Source: Martinezella lusitana (GTDB lineage Bacteria; Pseudomonadota; Alphaproteobacteria; Rhizobiales; Rhizobiaceae). Taken from it: 64,000 bases of DNA. The notes under the pieces are model-generated. The model did no database searches. It was not told where the DNA came from and saw only the letters and a list, made by a program, of their open reading frames with translations. This document shows positions 16,640-24,564 of this stretch, in pieces. Positions within the stretch are counted from its first letter, which is position 1, and every line of letters starts with the position of its first letter. The position numbers were made by a program, and so were the translations under genes. The DNA lies in contig NZ_FMAF01000004.1 of the NCBI RefSeq assembly GCF_900094565.1, forward strand, positions 496,001 through 560,000. The letters are read 5' to 3'.

Positions 16640-17482
16640 TCAGCCGAGGAAATCGCGGATAGCGGCGGCAATCTCGACCGCATGGGTTTCGAGCGCGAAG
16701 TGGCCGGTGTCGAAGAATTTGACGGTGGCGTCCGGAATATCCCGGCGGAAGGCTTCCGCTCCAGGCGGCAGGAAGAACGGATCGTTCTGGCCCCAGACCG
16801 CCAGGAAACGTGGCTTGTGGGTGCGGAAATAGGTCTGAAAGGCGGGATAGAGTGCCACATTGCTCTTGTAGTCGCCGAAGAGATCGAGCTGCACATCCAC
16901 CGCACCCGGCCGCGTCATATAGAAACTGTCGAGTGAATAGCCGTCAGGAGAGACCTTGGCGATATCCGGGGCACCATGCGTGTACTGCCACGCTATCGAT
17001 TCCGGTTCGAGGAAAGGCTTCAGCGCATTGCGATTTTCTTCCGACGCATCCTGCCAATAGGCCTGGATCGGGTTCCAGCCTTCGCTCAGGCCCTCTTCAT
17101 AGGCATTGCCGTTCTGCGAAATGATCGCCGTAATCCGCTCCGGATGCTTTACCGCCAAGCGGAAACCGGTCGGCGCGCCGTAGTCGAAGACATAGACGGC
17201 ATAGCGATCGAAACCGACGATCTCGGTAAAGCGATCGATTGTTTCGGCGATGCTGTCGAAGCTGTGGCCACGTCCCGGCAGGTCGGACTGGCCGAAACCT
17301 GGAAGGTCCGGCGCGATGATGTGATAGCGATCGGCGAGCAGGGGGATGAGATCGCGGAACATGTGGCCGGAGCTCGGGAAGCCGTGCAGCAGCAGGAGCT
17401 TCGGCTTATCAGGCGAACCCGCCTCGCGGTAGAAGACTTTGACGCCGTCGACGTTGATGGTGCGATAGCTGACGTTGGTCAT
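16640..17482 (-). CDS. alpha/beta hydrolase, haloalkane dehalogenase/epoxide hydrolase-like
   Basis: This 280-residue enzyme has the oxyanion loop HGFPSSGHMFR (34-44), an aspartate nucleophile in VFDYGAPTGFRLA and the catalytic histidine in DTGHFALETH. Asp rather than Ser as nucleophile places it with haloalkane dehalogenases and epoxide hydrolases. Its actual substrate is not readable. It follows a second alpha/beta hydrolase on the same strand by 57 bases, and both may be controlled by the divergent CGNR regulator. Confidence 0.85.
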   Translation of the reverse strand: MTNVSYRTINVDGVKVFYREAGSPDKPKLLLLHGFPSSGHMFRDLIPLLADRYHIIAPDLPGFGQSDLPGRGHSFDSIAETIDRFTEIVGFDRYAVYVFDYGAPTGFRLAVKHPERITAIISQNGNAYEEGLSEGWNPIQAYWQDASEENRNALKPFLEPESIAWQYTHGAPDIAKVSPDGYSLDSFYMTRPGAVDVQLDLFGDYKSNVALYPAFQTYFRTHKPRFLAVWGQNDPFFLPPGAEAFRRDIPDATVKFFDTGHFALETHAVEIAAAIRDFLG

Positions 17483-17539
17483 GACAAGGTCCTTTCGTTA
17501 ACCTTCTAATTCAATTTTTACCGGTTACTTTTCCCGCGT

Positions 17540-18250
17540 TCACGCGCCGGCCACTGCGGCGGCAGCATCGCGGATGACCTCGACGACAGCCTCGGGTGCT
17601 GTCGTCATCGGCGTATGATCGACCGGAAACGAGCGCTGCGTGGCCTGCATGCGCTCGGCCATGAAGTGTTGATTGGCAGCGCTGATCATTCGATCCTCTT
17701 CGGCGATCAGGAACCAGGCCGGACGGCCCTTCCAGAGCGGGCGCGGCACAGGAACGGTAATGCAGGCGGGCGATATCGGCCGCTGGGCGGCGGCGAGGAC
17801 GGCCAGTTCCTCGCCCCTCGCATTCTGGGCATAGGCCGCTGCAAAGGCCTCATGGGGAAGGTAGATGAAGCCGTGGCTATCGGGCGCCAGCTTCGGCGCC
17901 TGCGGATGAGGTTCGCCGCGATAAAACACATCGGCCACAGTCTCGCCCTCCTCCGGTGCAAGCGCGGCAACATAGACCAGCGCCTTGACCTTCTCGCTCC
18001 GCACGCTGGCGATGACCGCTCCGGCATAGGCGTGGCCGACCAGAACGACCGGAGCCGTCACACGCTCCAAGGCGCGCTCCAGGGCGGCGATATCATCAGC
18101 AAACGAGGTCAGCGGCAGCGGGGCGGCAGTCACCGCAAAACCGCTGGCCGAAAGCGGAGCAATGACCTTTGCCCAACCCGAACCATCGCCCCACGCACCG
18201 TGGACGAGAACAATATCGACATTCTGCAAGGATATCTTCTGCGGTGACAT
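17540..18250 (-). CDS. alpha/beta hydrolase with altered nucleophile elbow
   Basis: This 236-residue alpha/beta hydrolase has an N-terminal VLVHGAWGDGSGW oxyanion region. The nucleophile elbow reads VGHAYAGAVI where relatives have GHSYGG, so Ala stands in the place of the expected Ser. The final histidine is in VDHTPMTTAP. The ATG at 18250 follows GGGAGAAGG and is preferred over the frame start at 18286. Either catalysis uses another residue or the protein has a non-hydrolytic role. It is the first gene of a likely two-gene minus-strand unit. Confidence 0.82.
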   Translation of the reverse strand: MSPQKISLQNVDIVLVHGAWGDGSGWAKVIAPLSASGFAVTAAPLPLTSFADDIAALERALERVTAPVVLVGHAYAGAVIASVRSEKVKALVYVAALAPEEGETVADVFYRGEPHPQAPKLAPDSHGFIYLPHEAFAAAYAQNARGEELAVLAAAQRPISPACITVPVPRPLWKGRPAWFLIAEEDRMISAANQHFMAERMQATQRSFPVDHTPMTTAPEAVVEVIRDAAAAVAGA

Positions 18251-18278
18251 CGGCCTTCTCCCTATGACCTGAAATTGA

Positions 18279-18309
18279 GTAACCATTTAAGATGCTCCAA
18301 TGGGGTTAC
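18279..18309. promoter_or_regulatory. GTAACC/GGTTAC inverted repeat in divergent promoter
   Basis: GTAACC (18279-18284) and GGTTAC (18304-18309) face each other across 19 bases, with a further GTAAC at 18321-18325. A similar GGTTAC lies upstream of the second hydrolase, near 17522-17527. These are candidate binding sites for the CGNR regulator. Confidence 0.35.
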
Positions 18310-18325
18310 GCTCGACATGCGTAAC

Positions 18326-18354
18326 TTGTCAAGAGCCTTTTAGCAGGTTATATG
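18326..18354 (+). promoter_or_regulatory. promoter of CGNR regulator gene
   Basis: TTGTCA (18326-18331), a 17-base spacer and TATATG (18349-18354) resemble a sigma-70 promoter 60 bases before the start codon at 18416. Confidence 0.5.
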
Positions 18355-18415
18355 CTATTCATGTTTTCGAGAGGCAGCCTGGCGTCCATGCCCGGCCACC
18401 AAAACAGGAGCCGCA

Positions 18416-19039
18416 ATGGACAACCACTCTCCGGCCATTTTCGTCGGCGACACGCTGGGGCTGGATTTTCTGAATTCAGTGGCGACACCCCTCGATGTCC
18501 AGGTCGACTGGATCGAGGACGGCGAAGGCCTGCTTCGCTGGCTGGAGCAGGCGGGGCTGGTGCCGCGCGAGACGCTGGAGGTGATACGCAGCCAAGCCCT
18601 GCCGGGCGAACTCGACAAGATCGCCGATCAGGCAAGGAGCCTGCGCGAGTGGTTCAGAACCTTCGTGCACGCACATAGGGGGCGGCCGCTGACAGCCGCA
18701 GCGCTGGACGAACTTGAGCCGCTGAACCGCTTGCTGGAGCGTGACGAAGGCTTCAGCCGGATCACGGCAAAACAGCCGGGCGAAGGCGGTGGCCTTGATT
18801 TTCAGTCGATGCGCAAGTGGCGCTCGCCGGAGGCGCTGCTTCTGCCGATCGGCGAAGCGCTCGGGCGCTTCGTCTGCACGGAGGATTTTTCAGACGTGAA
18901 GGCCTGCGAGGGGCATGCCTGCACCCTGCTCTTCGCCGACCATACGCGCGGCCACCGCAGGCGTTGGTGCAGCATGGCCATGTGCGGCAATCGCGCCAAG
19001 CAGACGGCCCATCGGCATCGGCTGAAGCAGGGTCAATAG
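18416..19039 (+). CDS. CGNR zinc-finger regulator (ABATE domain)
   Basis: In this 207-residue protein, residues 1-140 form the ABATE domain (FVGDTLGLDFLNSVATP), proposed to bind a stress-related ligand. The C-terminal zinc finger reads CEGHAC, then WCSMAMCGNRAKQ, including the eponymous CGNR. AGGAG lies six bases before the ATG. It is divergent from two alpha/beta hydrolase genes, which are its likely targets. Confidence 0.9.
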   Translation: MDNHSPAIFVGDTLGLDFLNSVATPLDVQVDWIEDGEGLLRWLEQAGLVPRETLEVIRSQALPGELDKIADQARSLREWFRTFVHAHRGRPLTAAALDELEPLNRLLERDEGFSRITAKQPGEGGGLDFQSMRKWRSPEALLLPIGEALGRFVCTEDFSDVKACEGHACTLLFADHTRGHRRRWCSMAMCGNRAKQTAHRHRLKQGQ

Positions 19040-19122
19040 GCGGCAAAGGGCCGATCGCGCCGCCTCTTTGCATGCCACAGATCGGGTCGAGCCGAACCCT
19101 GTTCGTCCCGGCGTGACGTCAT

Positions 19123-19233
19123 CCCTGTGCCTGCCTCAAGCAGGTGGATCCGGGGCTCGGCAAGTGAAAACCGAACGAGATCCCCCTCCTTCGGGCTGCC
19201 TGCCGCCTTGACGAAAGTACGGACTTCGTTGCC
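19123..19233 (-). pseudogene. remnant of ABC transporter ATPase C-terminus (TOBE end)
   Basis: On the minus strand about 35 codons read like the last strands of the TOBE domain of sugar ABC ATPases: KEGDLVRFSLAEPRIHLLEA, then GTG. The ATPase core is absent. The frame runs on without sense to 19033. It lies about 40 bases downstream of the AraC fragment, so two deletion remnants are fused here. Confidence 0.5.
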
Positions 19234-19271
19234 GTACTTCGAACTCAGCGGAAGAGGACAGCAATTCCAGA

Positions 19272-19400
19272 AAGATGAATTTCGATTTCGGGGTGATAGT
19301 TCCAGGCGTTTCGCTCCCAGGGATAATCGTCCGCACGCCACAGGAAGGTCTCGTTCGCGTTCGTCACAATATGTTCGACGGCCGGGAGATTTGCTGACAT
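19272..19400 (-). pseudogene. remnant of AraC regulator N-terminus
   Basis: From a possible start at 19400 the minus strand reads TNANETFLWRADDYPWERN followed by AWNYHPEIEIHL. This is the beginning of the cupin sensor domain of an AraC subfamily (the W-N-Y-H-P-E-x-E-I-H motif). The similarity ends there and no DNA-binding domain follows. The remaining parts of 19040-19627 show nothing else I can identify. Confidence 0.6.
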
Positions 19401-19627
19401 TGCGGGCGGCTTCGCTCCCGATACACGCTTGCCTGCAGTAGGCCCAATGCTGAATCTCCTCGCGCTGTCGTTGAGATCTGTCAACATGGAATCCCAAAGA
19501 TGCGGTGTTGCGACGGATCGCCAGGCGCGGGACGACCGGGCGGCGGTCCGGCCATATCGATTGTGTGGGAAAGCAGAGCTAACGGCACGACTGTGACCGC
19601 AAGAGCGGCCGAGACACGAAGAAACTA

Positions 19628-20326
19628 TCAGTCTCCGGCAAAAACGATGCTGGCGTCGCTGACGATGGCGACATGCGAATAAGCGGCCTGGCTGGCAGCT
19701 GCAGCATCCGCACGCATGATTGCGGTCACGATGACATCATGCTCGCTGAAGGATTTGGCAAGGCGGCCCGGCAGACGAAACTGGGCACGACGGAAAGGTG
19801 CGAGCCTGGCGCGGGTCTGCGTTACCAGCTCGAAAATATGATCGTTGTGAGCGCCGCGATAGAGCTGGCTGTGGAACTCGGTATTGTAGGTGGCGTAGTC
19901 CTCCTCGGCGCCGGTACGCACGAGCCGCGCCGACGCACGGTGATCGAGCTCCAGTGTGCGGCGCTCATCAACCGTCATCCGCTCGGCGGACAGGCGCGCG
20001 CAGATCGCCTCAAGCTCCGCCATCGCCTCGAACATCGAATGCAGATAGGTGCCACTGACATTCGTCACCACGGCGCTGCGGTTCGGCTCCCGTCCGACCA
20101 GGCCCATGGCGCCAAGCTCCCGCAAGGCTTCCCGCACCGGCGTGCGCGACACCTCGAAACGGCCTGCCAACGATATTTCGTCGAGCTTCTCCCCCGGCAG
20201 AAGCACGCCCGTTACAATCATATCCGCAATGGAACGCACCATCTGCTCGACGGTCGTTCCGGCTCTGATCACTTCTCTGCGCTTGACTTGCTTCAAGGGG
20301 ACGAATCTGCCTTCCAATTCTTGCAT
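19628..20326 (-). CDS. GntR-family regulator (FCD domain), controls biuret operon
   Basis: In this 232-residue protein, the winged helix at about 25-90 (GEKLDEISLAGRFEVSRTPV followed by REALREL) is the GntR signature, and the FCD ligand domain spans about 105-225, with metal-binding-type Asp/His residues (NTEFHSQLY, SEHDVIV). It is divergent from the ABC transporter/hydrolase operon, and TGCATACA sites lie next to both genes. It probably represses the operon until a degradation intermediate appears. Confidence 0.88.
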   Translation of the reverse strand: MQELEGRFVPLKQVKRREVIRAGTTVEQMVRSIADMIVTGVLLPGEKLDEISLAGRFEVSRTPVREALRELGAMGLVGREPNRSAVVTNVSGTYLHSMFEAMAELEAICARLSAERMTVDERRTLELDHRASARLVRTGAEEDYATYNTEFHSQLYRGAHNDHIFELVTQTRARLAPFRRAQFRLPGRLAKSFSEHDVIVTAIMRADAAAASQAAYSHVAIVSDASIVFAGD

Positions 20327-20484
20327 ACAGATTTATGCCAGCGGTCCTCAAAGTCAATTGTTGAGTTAAACATATGTTTTTAAATAGTATTTATACGCTT
20401 TCTGCCGCTAGAGAAGCGGGATATCGGCTTAGTCTCTCTTTCTAAAGATTAAAAAAAGAGCATCACTTTCCGGAAAGCCTATTT

Positions 20485-20501
20485 TGCAGCAGAAATCTGC
20501 A
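20485..20501. promoter_or_regulatory. NtrC-like enhancer dyad
   Basis: TGCAG (20485-20489) and CTGCA (20497-20501) are inverted around seven bases, reproducing the TGCA-N9-TGCA geometry of NtrC sites (consensus TGCACC-N5-GGTGCA). Its centre is about 98 bases upstream of the expected start site of the sigma-54 promoter at 20565-20580, a usual enhancer distance. Confidence 0.5.
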
Positions 20502-20564
20502 TACACTTTTCGCACGCCTTTTTGCTGCAGGAATTTATGTCATAAAAATCAATATTTTAAAATC

Positions 20565-20580
20565 TGGCATGGTGATTGCA
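20565..20580 (+). promoter_or_regulatory. sigma-54 (RpoN) promoter of biuret operon
   Basis: TGGCATG-GTGA-TTGCA matches the -24/-12 consensus TGGCACG-N4-TTGCW with one change. The invariant GG (20566-20567) and GC (20578-20579) have the required ten-base separation. It faces the operon 56 bases before the start codon. With the upstream NtrC-like dyad this points to nitrogen control. Confidence 0.7.
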
Positions 20581-20635
20581 TACACTTTTTCGTAACCCTT
20601 TTTACGAACCGGCTACCGCCCTAAGGAGCATGCCC

Positions 20636-21763
20636 ATGACCAGCCTCCTTTCCATGAATCGCCGCAATTTTCTCCGCACCTCCGCAGCCGGCGCTCTCGT
20701 CGGCGCCGTGCCGGGCCTCCTGTCCTCCCGCGCCTTTGCCCAGAGCGCGCTCACCGTCGGCTTCATCTATGTCGGCCCCAAGGACGACTATGGCTACAAC
20801 CAGTCCCATGCCGAGGGCGCGGCCGCCGTCAAGAAGCTCGCCGGAGTGACTGTTGTCGAGGAGGAGAACGTTCCCGAGACCGTCGACGTGCAGAAAACGA
20901 TGGAATCGATGATCAATCTCGATGGAGCGGCGCTGCTGTTTCCGACCTCCTTCGGCTATTTCGATCCGCATATGCTCGCGATGGCCGCCAAATATCCGGA
21001 GGTGCAGTTCCGCCATTGCGGCGGCCTCTGGCAGGCCGGCAAGCATCCGGCGAATACCGGCTCCTATTTCGGCTACATCTTCCAGGGCCAGTATCTGAAC
21101 GGCGTCGCGGCCGGCTATGCAACCAAAAGCAAGAAGATCGGCTTCGTGGCCGCCAAACCCATCCCGCAGGTTCTGCAGAACATCAACGCGTTCCTTCTCG
21201 GCGCCCGCTCGGTCGATCCCGCCATCACCTGCCAGGTGATCTTCACGGGCGAATGGTCGCTGGCCGTCAAGGAAGCCGAGGCCACCAATGCGCTCATCGA
21301 CCAGGGCGCGGATGTCATCACCTGCCACGTCGACAGTCCGAAGGTGGTTGTCGAGACAGCCTCCGGACGCGGCGCTTTCGTCTGCGGCTATCATGCAAAT
21401 CAGAGCCCGCTTGCGCCGGCGAAATACCTGACCGGCGCCGAATGGGCCTGGGGCAATGTCTATTCGGATTTCGTCAAGAAGGCGCAGGCCGGCGAAAAGC
21501 TCGGCAATTTCGTGCGCGGCGGCCTGAAGGACGGCTTCGTCAAGATGAGCCCGCTCGGCCCGGGCGTTTCCGATGAATCCCGTAAGAAGTTCGAGGCGAC
21601 GCTCGCTCAGATGATGGCCGGCAGCTTCTCGGTCTTCAAGGGTGCGCTCAAGGACAACAAGGGCAATGTCGTCATCACCGCGGACAAGAGCTACGCCGAA
21701 GATGCGATCGAGCTCGAGAGCATGAGCTATCTGGTCGAGGGTGTCGTCGGATCGACCGCCTGA
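20636..21763 (+). CDS. BMP-family ABC substrate-binding protein (Tat-exported)
   Basis: This 375-residue periplasmic binding protein of the basic-membrane-protein/PnrA family is usual for nucleoside- or ureide-type ligands. The N-terminus carries a twin-arginine signal, NRRNFLRTSAAGALVGAV, ending SSRAFAQ. The ATG at 20636 lies seven bases from AAGGAG, while the ATG at 20630 is too close. It is the first gene of the operon with two permeases, a double ATPase and two hydrolases, so it probably captures biuret or a related compound. Confidence 0.9.
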   Translation: MTSLLSMNRRNFLRTSAAGALVGAVPGLLSSRAFAQSALTVGFIYVGPKDDYGYNQSHAEGAAAVKKLAGVTVVEEENVPETVDVQKTMESMINLDGAALLFPTSFGYFDPHMLAMAAKYPEVQFRHCGGLWQAGKHPANTGSYFGYIFQGQYLNGVAAGYATKSKKIGFVAAKPIPQVLQNINAFLLGARSVDPAITCQVIFTGEWSLAVKEAEATNALIDQGADVITCHVDSPKVVVETASGRGAFVCGYHANQSPLAPAKYLTGAEWAWGNVYSDFVKKAQAGEKLGNFVRGGLKDGFVKMSPLGPGVSDESRKKFEATLAQMMAGSFSVFKGALKDNKGNVVITADKSYAEDAIELESMSYLVEGVVGSTA

Positions 21764-21782
21764 TCACAACGGGAGAAGCGTC

Positions 21783-22913
21783 ATGACGGCAGAAATTGAC
21801 GACCGCACCCTGTCCATTCCGGCCGAAAGGCAGGCTCTTCTGCGCCCGGCGCTCGAGTGGCTCGCGCGAAAAGCAGAGCCGGTGGCAATCACGCTTGGCG
21901 CCATATTGGCAGGCACGGCGCTCTTCTCCCTGTTCATCCTTTCGGTCGGCAAATCGCCGGCCGACCTCTATCGCTTCATGTATACCGGCGGTTTCGGCAG
22001 CTGGTTTTCCATCCAGAACAGCCTGAGCCGCGCCTCTCCCCTGCTGCTCACGGCGCTTTGCGTCGCACTGCCGGCAAGGCTCGGTCTCGTCATCATCGGC
22101 GGTGAGGGTGCAGTCGTTCTCGGCGGCGTGGCGGCGGCGGCGATCGCGCTGCCGATCGTCGGCCTGCTGCCGCCAATCGTCACCCTCCTCCTCATGGCGC
22201 TGGCCGCCATGGTGATCGGCGGCATCTGGATCGGTCTTTCCGGCTTCCTGCGCCACTATCGCGGCGTCAACGAAACCATTTCGTCGCTTCTGCTCGCCTA
22301 TATCGCCATCGCCCTGATGAACCAATTCGTCGAAGGGACCCTGCGCGATCCGGCAAGCCTCAACAAACCCTCCACCAAACCGCTGCCGCACGACTATATG
22401 CTCGGCAACATTCCGGGCATGGATGTGCATTGGGGTCTCGTCATCGGCATCGTCGCCTGCATCCTCTCCTGGATCCTCATCGAGATGACCAGCTATGGAT
22501 TTGCCGCACGCATCGCCGGCGGCAATGTCCGGGCCGCGCAGATCCAGGGCTTGCCCGTCGGCCGCCTCATCGCCGGTTTCACGGCGATCGCCGGCAGCTT
22601 CGCGGGTCTGGCCGGCATGATCGAGGTCGCCGCCGTCCAGGGCAGCGCCAATGCGTCGCTCGCCGCCGGCTACGGCTACACCGGCATCCTCGTCGCCTTC
22701 CTCGCCCGGCACAATCCGCTGGCGATCATCCCGGTCGCCATTTTGCTCGGCGGCATCGATGCCTCCGGCGGGCTCATCCAGCGCCGCATGGGCCTGCCCG
22801 ACGCGACTGTTCTGGTCCTGCAGGGCACGCTCTTCATCGTCATTCTGTTTTGCGAAACCTTCTACGGCCGTTTCAAGATCTTCAATCCCGACCTCTGGAA
22901 AAGGAGCGCATGA
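21783..22913 (+). CDS. ABC transporter permease (BMP-type, first)
   Basis: This 376-residue integral membrane protein of the BPD_transp_2 family (RbsC/YufP-like) has about nine to ten hydrophobic helices. The region GGNVRAAQIQGLPVGRLIAG is the conserved cytoplasmic coupling loop. GGGAGAAG is correctly placed before the ATG. It overlaps the next permease gene by one base and should form the channel together with it. Confidence 0.9.
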   Translation: MTAEIDDRTLSIPAERQALLRPALEWLARKAEPVAITLGAILAGTALFSLFILSVGKSPADLYRFMYTGGFGSWFSIQNSLSRASPLLLTALCVALPARLGLVIIGGEGAVVLGGVAAAAIALPIVGLLPPIVTLLLMALAAMVIGGIWIGLSGFLRHYRGVNETISSLLLAYIAIALMNQFVEGTLRDPASLNKPSTKPLPHDYMLGNIPGMDVHWGLVIGIVACILSWILIEMTSYGFAARIAGGNVRAAQIQGLPVGRLIAGFTAIAGSFAGLAGMIEVAAVQGSANASLAAGYGYTGILVAFLARHNPLAIIPVAILLGGIDASGGLIQRRMGLPDATVLVLQGTLFIVILFCETFYGRFKIFNPDLWKRSA

Positions 22914-23839
22914 TGGACGACACTGCCATCGGTCTTTGGGGCGTGCCCCTTGCCATCTTCGCCGGCGCAATCCGCGTGTCGACCCCCTTCATCTTCGTCA
23001 GCCTCGGCGAGACGATCACCGAGCGCTCCGGTCGCATCAATCTTGGGCTCGAAGGCACGCTCGTCTTCGGCGCCATGACCGCCTATGCCATCGCGGTCCT
23101 CAGCGGTTCAGCCTGGCTCGGCGTTCTGGCTGCCATGGCGACCGGCGCGGTCTTCGGCGCAGTGCACGGCTGGATATGCAAGTGGCCGAAAGTCAATGAC
23201 ATCGCCATCGGCATCGCGATGATGCAGTTCGGTCTCGGCCTTGCCTTCTTTCTCGGCAAGCCCTTCATCCAGCCCGTCGCGCCGCATCTGCCGGCAATCC
23301 CCTTCGGCTTCTGGTCGAGCCTGCCGCCGGTAGAGGCCGCGCTCAACATCAATATCCTCTTCATCCTCGGGGCAGTGCTTGCCGTCGGCTTATGGTGGGC
23401 GCTGAAGAACACCCGGATCGGCCTCGTGCTGCGCGTCGTCGGCGACAGCACGGATGCGGCGCGCGCCATGGGCATCAATCCCGACCGCGTCCGGCTGCTG
23501 GCAACGGCCGTCGGCGGTTCGCTGGCGGCAATCGGCGGCGCCTATCTCTCGCTCTACTATCCGGGCTCCTGGAACGAGCGCATCTCGTCGGGCCAGGGCC
23601 TGATGGCCGTGGCGCTGGTGATCTTCGCCCGCTGGAACCCGATCGGCTGTTTCGTCGCGGCACTTCTGTTCGGTGGCGCCGGCGCACTCGGTCCGGCCCT
23701 GCAATCAGTCGGCGTGACCCAGGGATATTATCTTTTCTACGCCGCTCCCTACGTGCTCACGCTCGTCATCATGATCATCACTTCCTCGCCCACGCGCGCG
23801 CTTGCCGGCGCTCCCGGCGCACTCTCGCTCACCAAATAG
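22913..23839 (+). CDS. ABC transporter permease (BMP-type, second)
   Basis: This 308-residue permease of the YufQ-like branch starts with [20 protein letters not shown], the signature of this subunit, and has the coupling loop [20 protein letters not shown]. Two ATGs overlap the previous stop (22910 and 22913); the second is better spaced from AAGGAG. It pairs with the preceding permease. Confidence 0.9.
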   Translation: MDDTAIGLWGVPLAIFAGAIRVSTPFIFVSLGETITERSGRINLGLEGTLVFGAMTAYAIAVLSGSAWLGVLAAMATGAVFGAVHGWICKWPKVNDIAIGIAMMQFGLGLAFFLGKPFIQPVAPHLPAIPFGFWSSLPPVEAALNINILFILGAVLAVGLWWALKNTRIGLVLRVVGDSTDAARAMGINPDRVRLLATAVGGSLAAIGGAYLSLYYPGSWNERISSGQGLMAVALVIFARWNPIGCFVAALLFGGAGALGPALQSVGVTQGYYLFYAAPYVLTLVIMIITSSPTRALAGAPGALSLTK

Positions 23840-23850
23840 GGAGATCAGCC

Positions 23851-24564
23851 ATGAACCATCCCGCGACCGCCACCGCAGACCAGACGCTGAACTATATCGA
23901 TGCCGACCCCTATGTTTGGCCCTATAACGGCGCCTTGCGACCCGACAATACCGCCCTCATCATCATCGACATGCAGACGGATTTCTGTGGGCCGGGCGGC
24001 TATGTCGACCACATGGGCTACGATCTGTCGCTGGTGCGCGCGCCGATCGAGCCGATCAAGAGAGTTTTGGCCGCCATGCGCGCCAAGGGCTATCACATCA
24101 TTCACACCCGCGAGGGCCATCGCCCGGATCTTGCCGACCTTCCGGCCAACAAGCGGTGGCGGTCGCAGCGCATCAATGCCGGGATCGGCGATCCCGGCCC
24201 CTGCGGCCGCATCCTCGTGCGTGGCGAACCGGGCTGGGATATCATCGATGAGCTGAAGCCGATCGAGGGCGAGACGATCATCGACAAGCCGGGCAAGGGT
24301 TCGTTCTGCGCCACCGATCTGGAACTCATCCTCAATCAGAAGCGCATCGAAAACATCATCCTGACCGGCATCACCACCGATGTCTGCGTCCATACCACCA
24401 TGCGCGAGGCCAACGACCGCGGCTTCGAATGCCTGCTCCTCGAAGACTGCTGCGGCGCGACCGACTACGGCAATCATCTGGCCGCCATCAAGATGGTGAA
24501 GATGCAGGGCGGCGTCTTCGGCTCTGTCTCCAATTCTACGTCCCTCGTGAGCCAGCTGCCATGA
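23851..24564 (+). CDS. biuH: biuret amidohydrolase
   Basis: This 237-residue cysteine hydrolase of the isochorismatase fold should cleave biuret to urea-1-carboxylate (allophanate) and ammonia. The triad can be read as Asp40 (IIIDMQTDF), Lys146 ([10 protein letters not shown]) and Cys179 (TTDVCVHTT); Gln219 also fits. As I recall, the R. leguminosarum enzyme uses Asp36, Lys142 and Cys175, exactly four positions lower. It sits inside an ABC transporter operon and overlaps the ATPase gene by four bases. The allophanate hydrolase needed to finish the pathway is not in the window. Confidence 0.85.
   Translation: MNHPATATADQTLNYIDADPYVWPYNGALRPDNTALIIIDMQTDFCGPGGYVDHMGYDLSLVRAPIEPIKRVLAAMRAKGYHIIHTREGHRPDLADLPANKRWRSQRINAGIGDPGPCGRILVRGEPGWDIIDELKPIEGETIIDKPGKGSFCATDLELILNQKRIENIILTGITTDVCVHTTMREANDRGFECLLLEDCCGATDYGNHLAAIKMVKMQGGVFGSVSNSTSLVSQLP

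Larger units (their letters stand above)
20322..20584. repeat. three TGCATACA sites between GntR gene and BMP operon
   Basis: TGCATACA occurs at 20322-20329, 20498-20505 and 20577-20584. The last two extend to TGCATACACTTTT. One overlaps the start of the GntR gene, one abuts the NtrC-like dyad, and one overlaps the -12 element of the sigma-54 promoter. That placement suits a GntR operator acting on both genes. Confidence 0.5.

Noticed and set aside
21675..22970. 431-codon minus-strand frame
   Set aside because: Antisense to the ABC permease genes; strongly skewed composition (Asp, Gly, Arg) typical of shadow frames.
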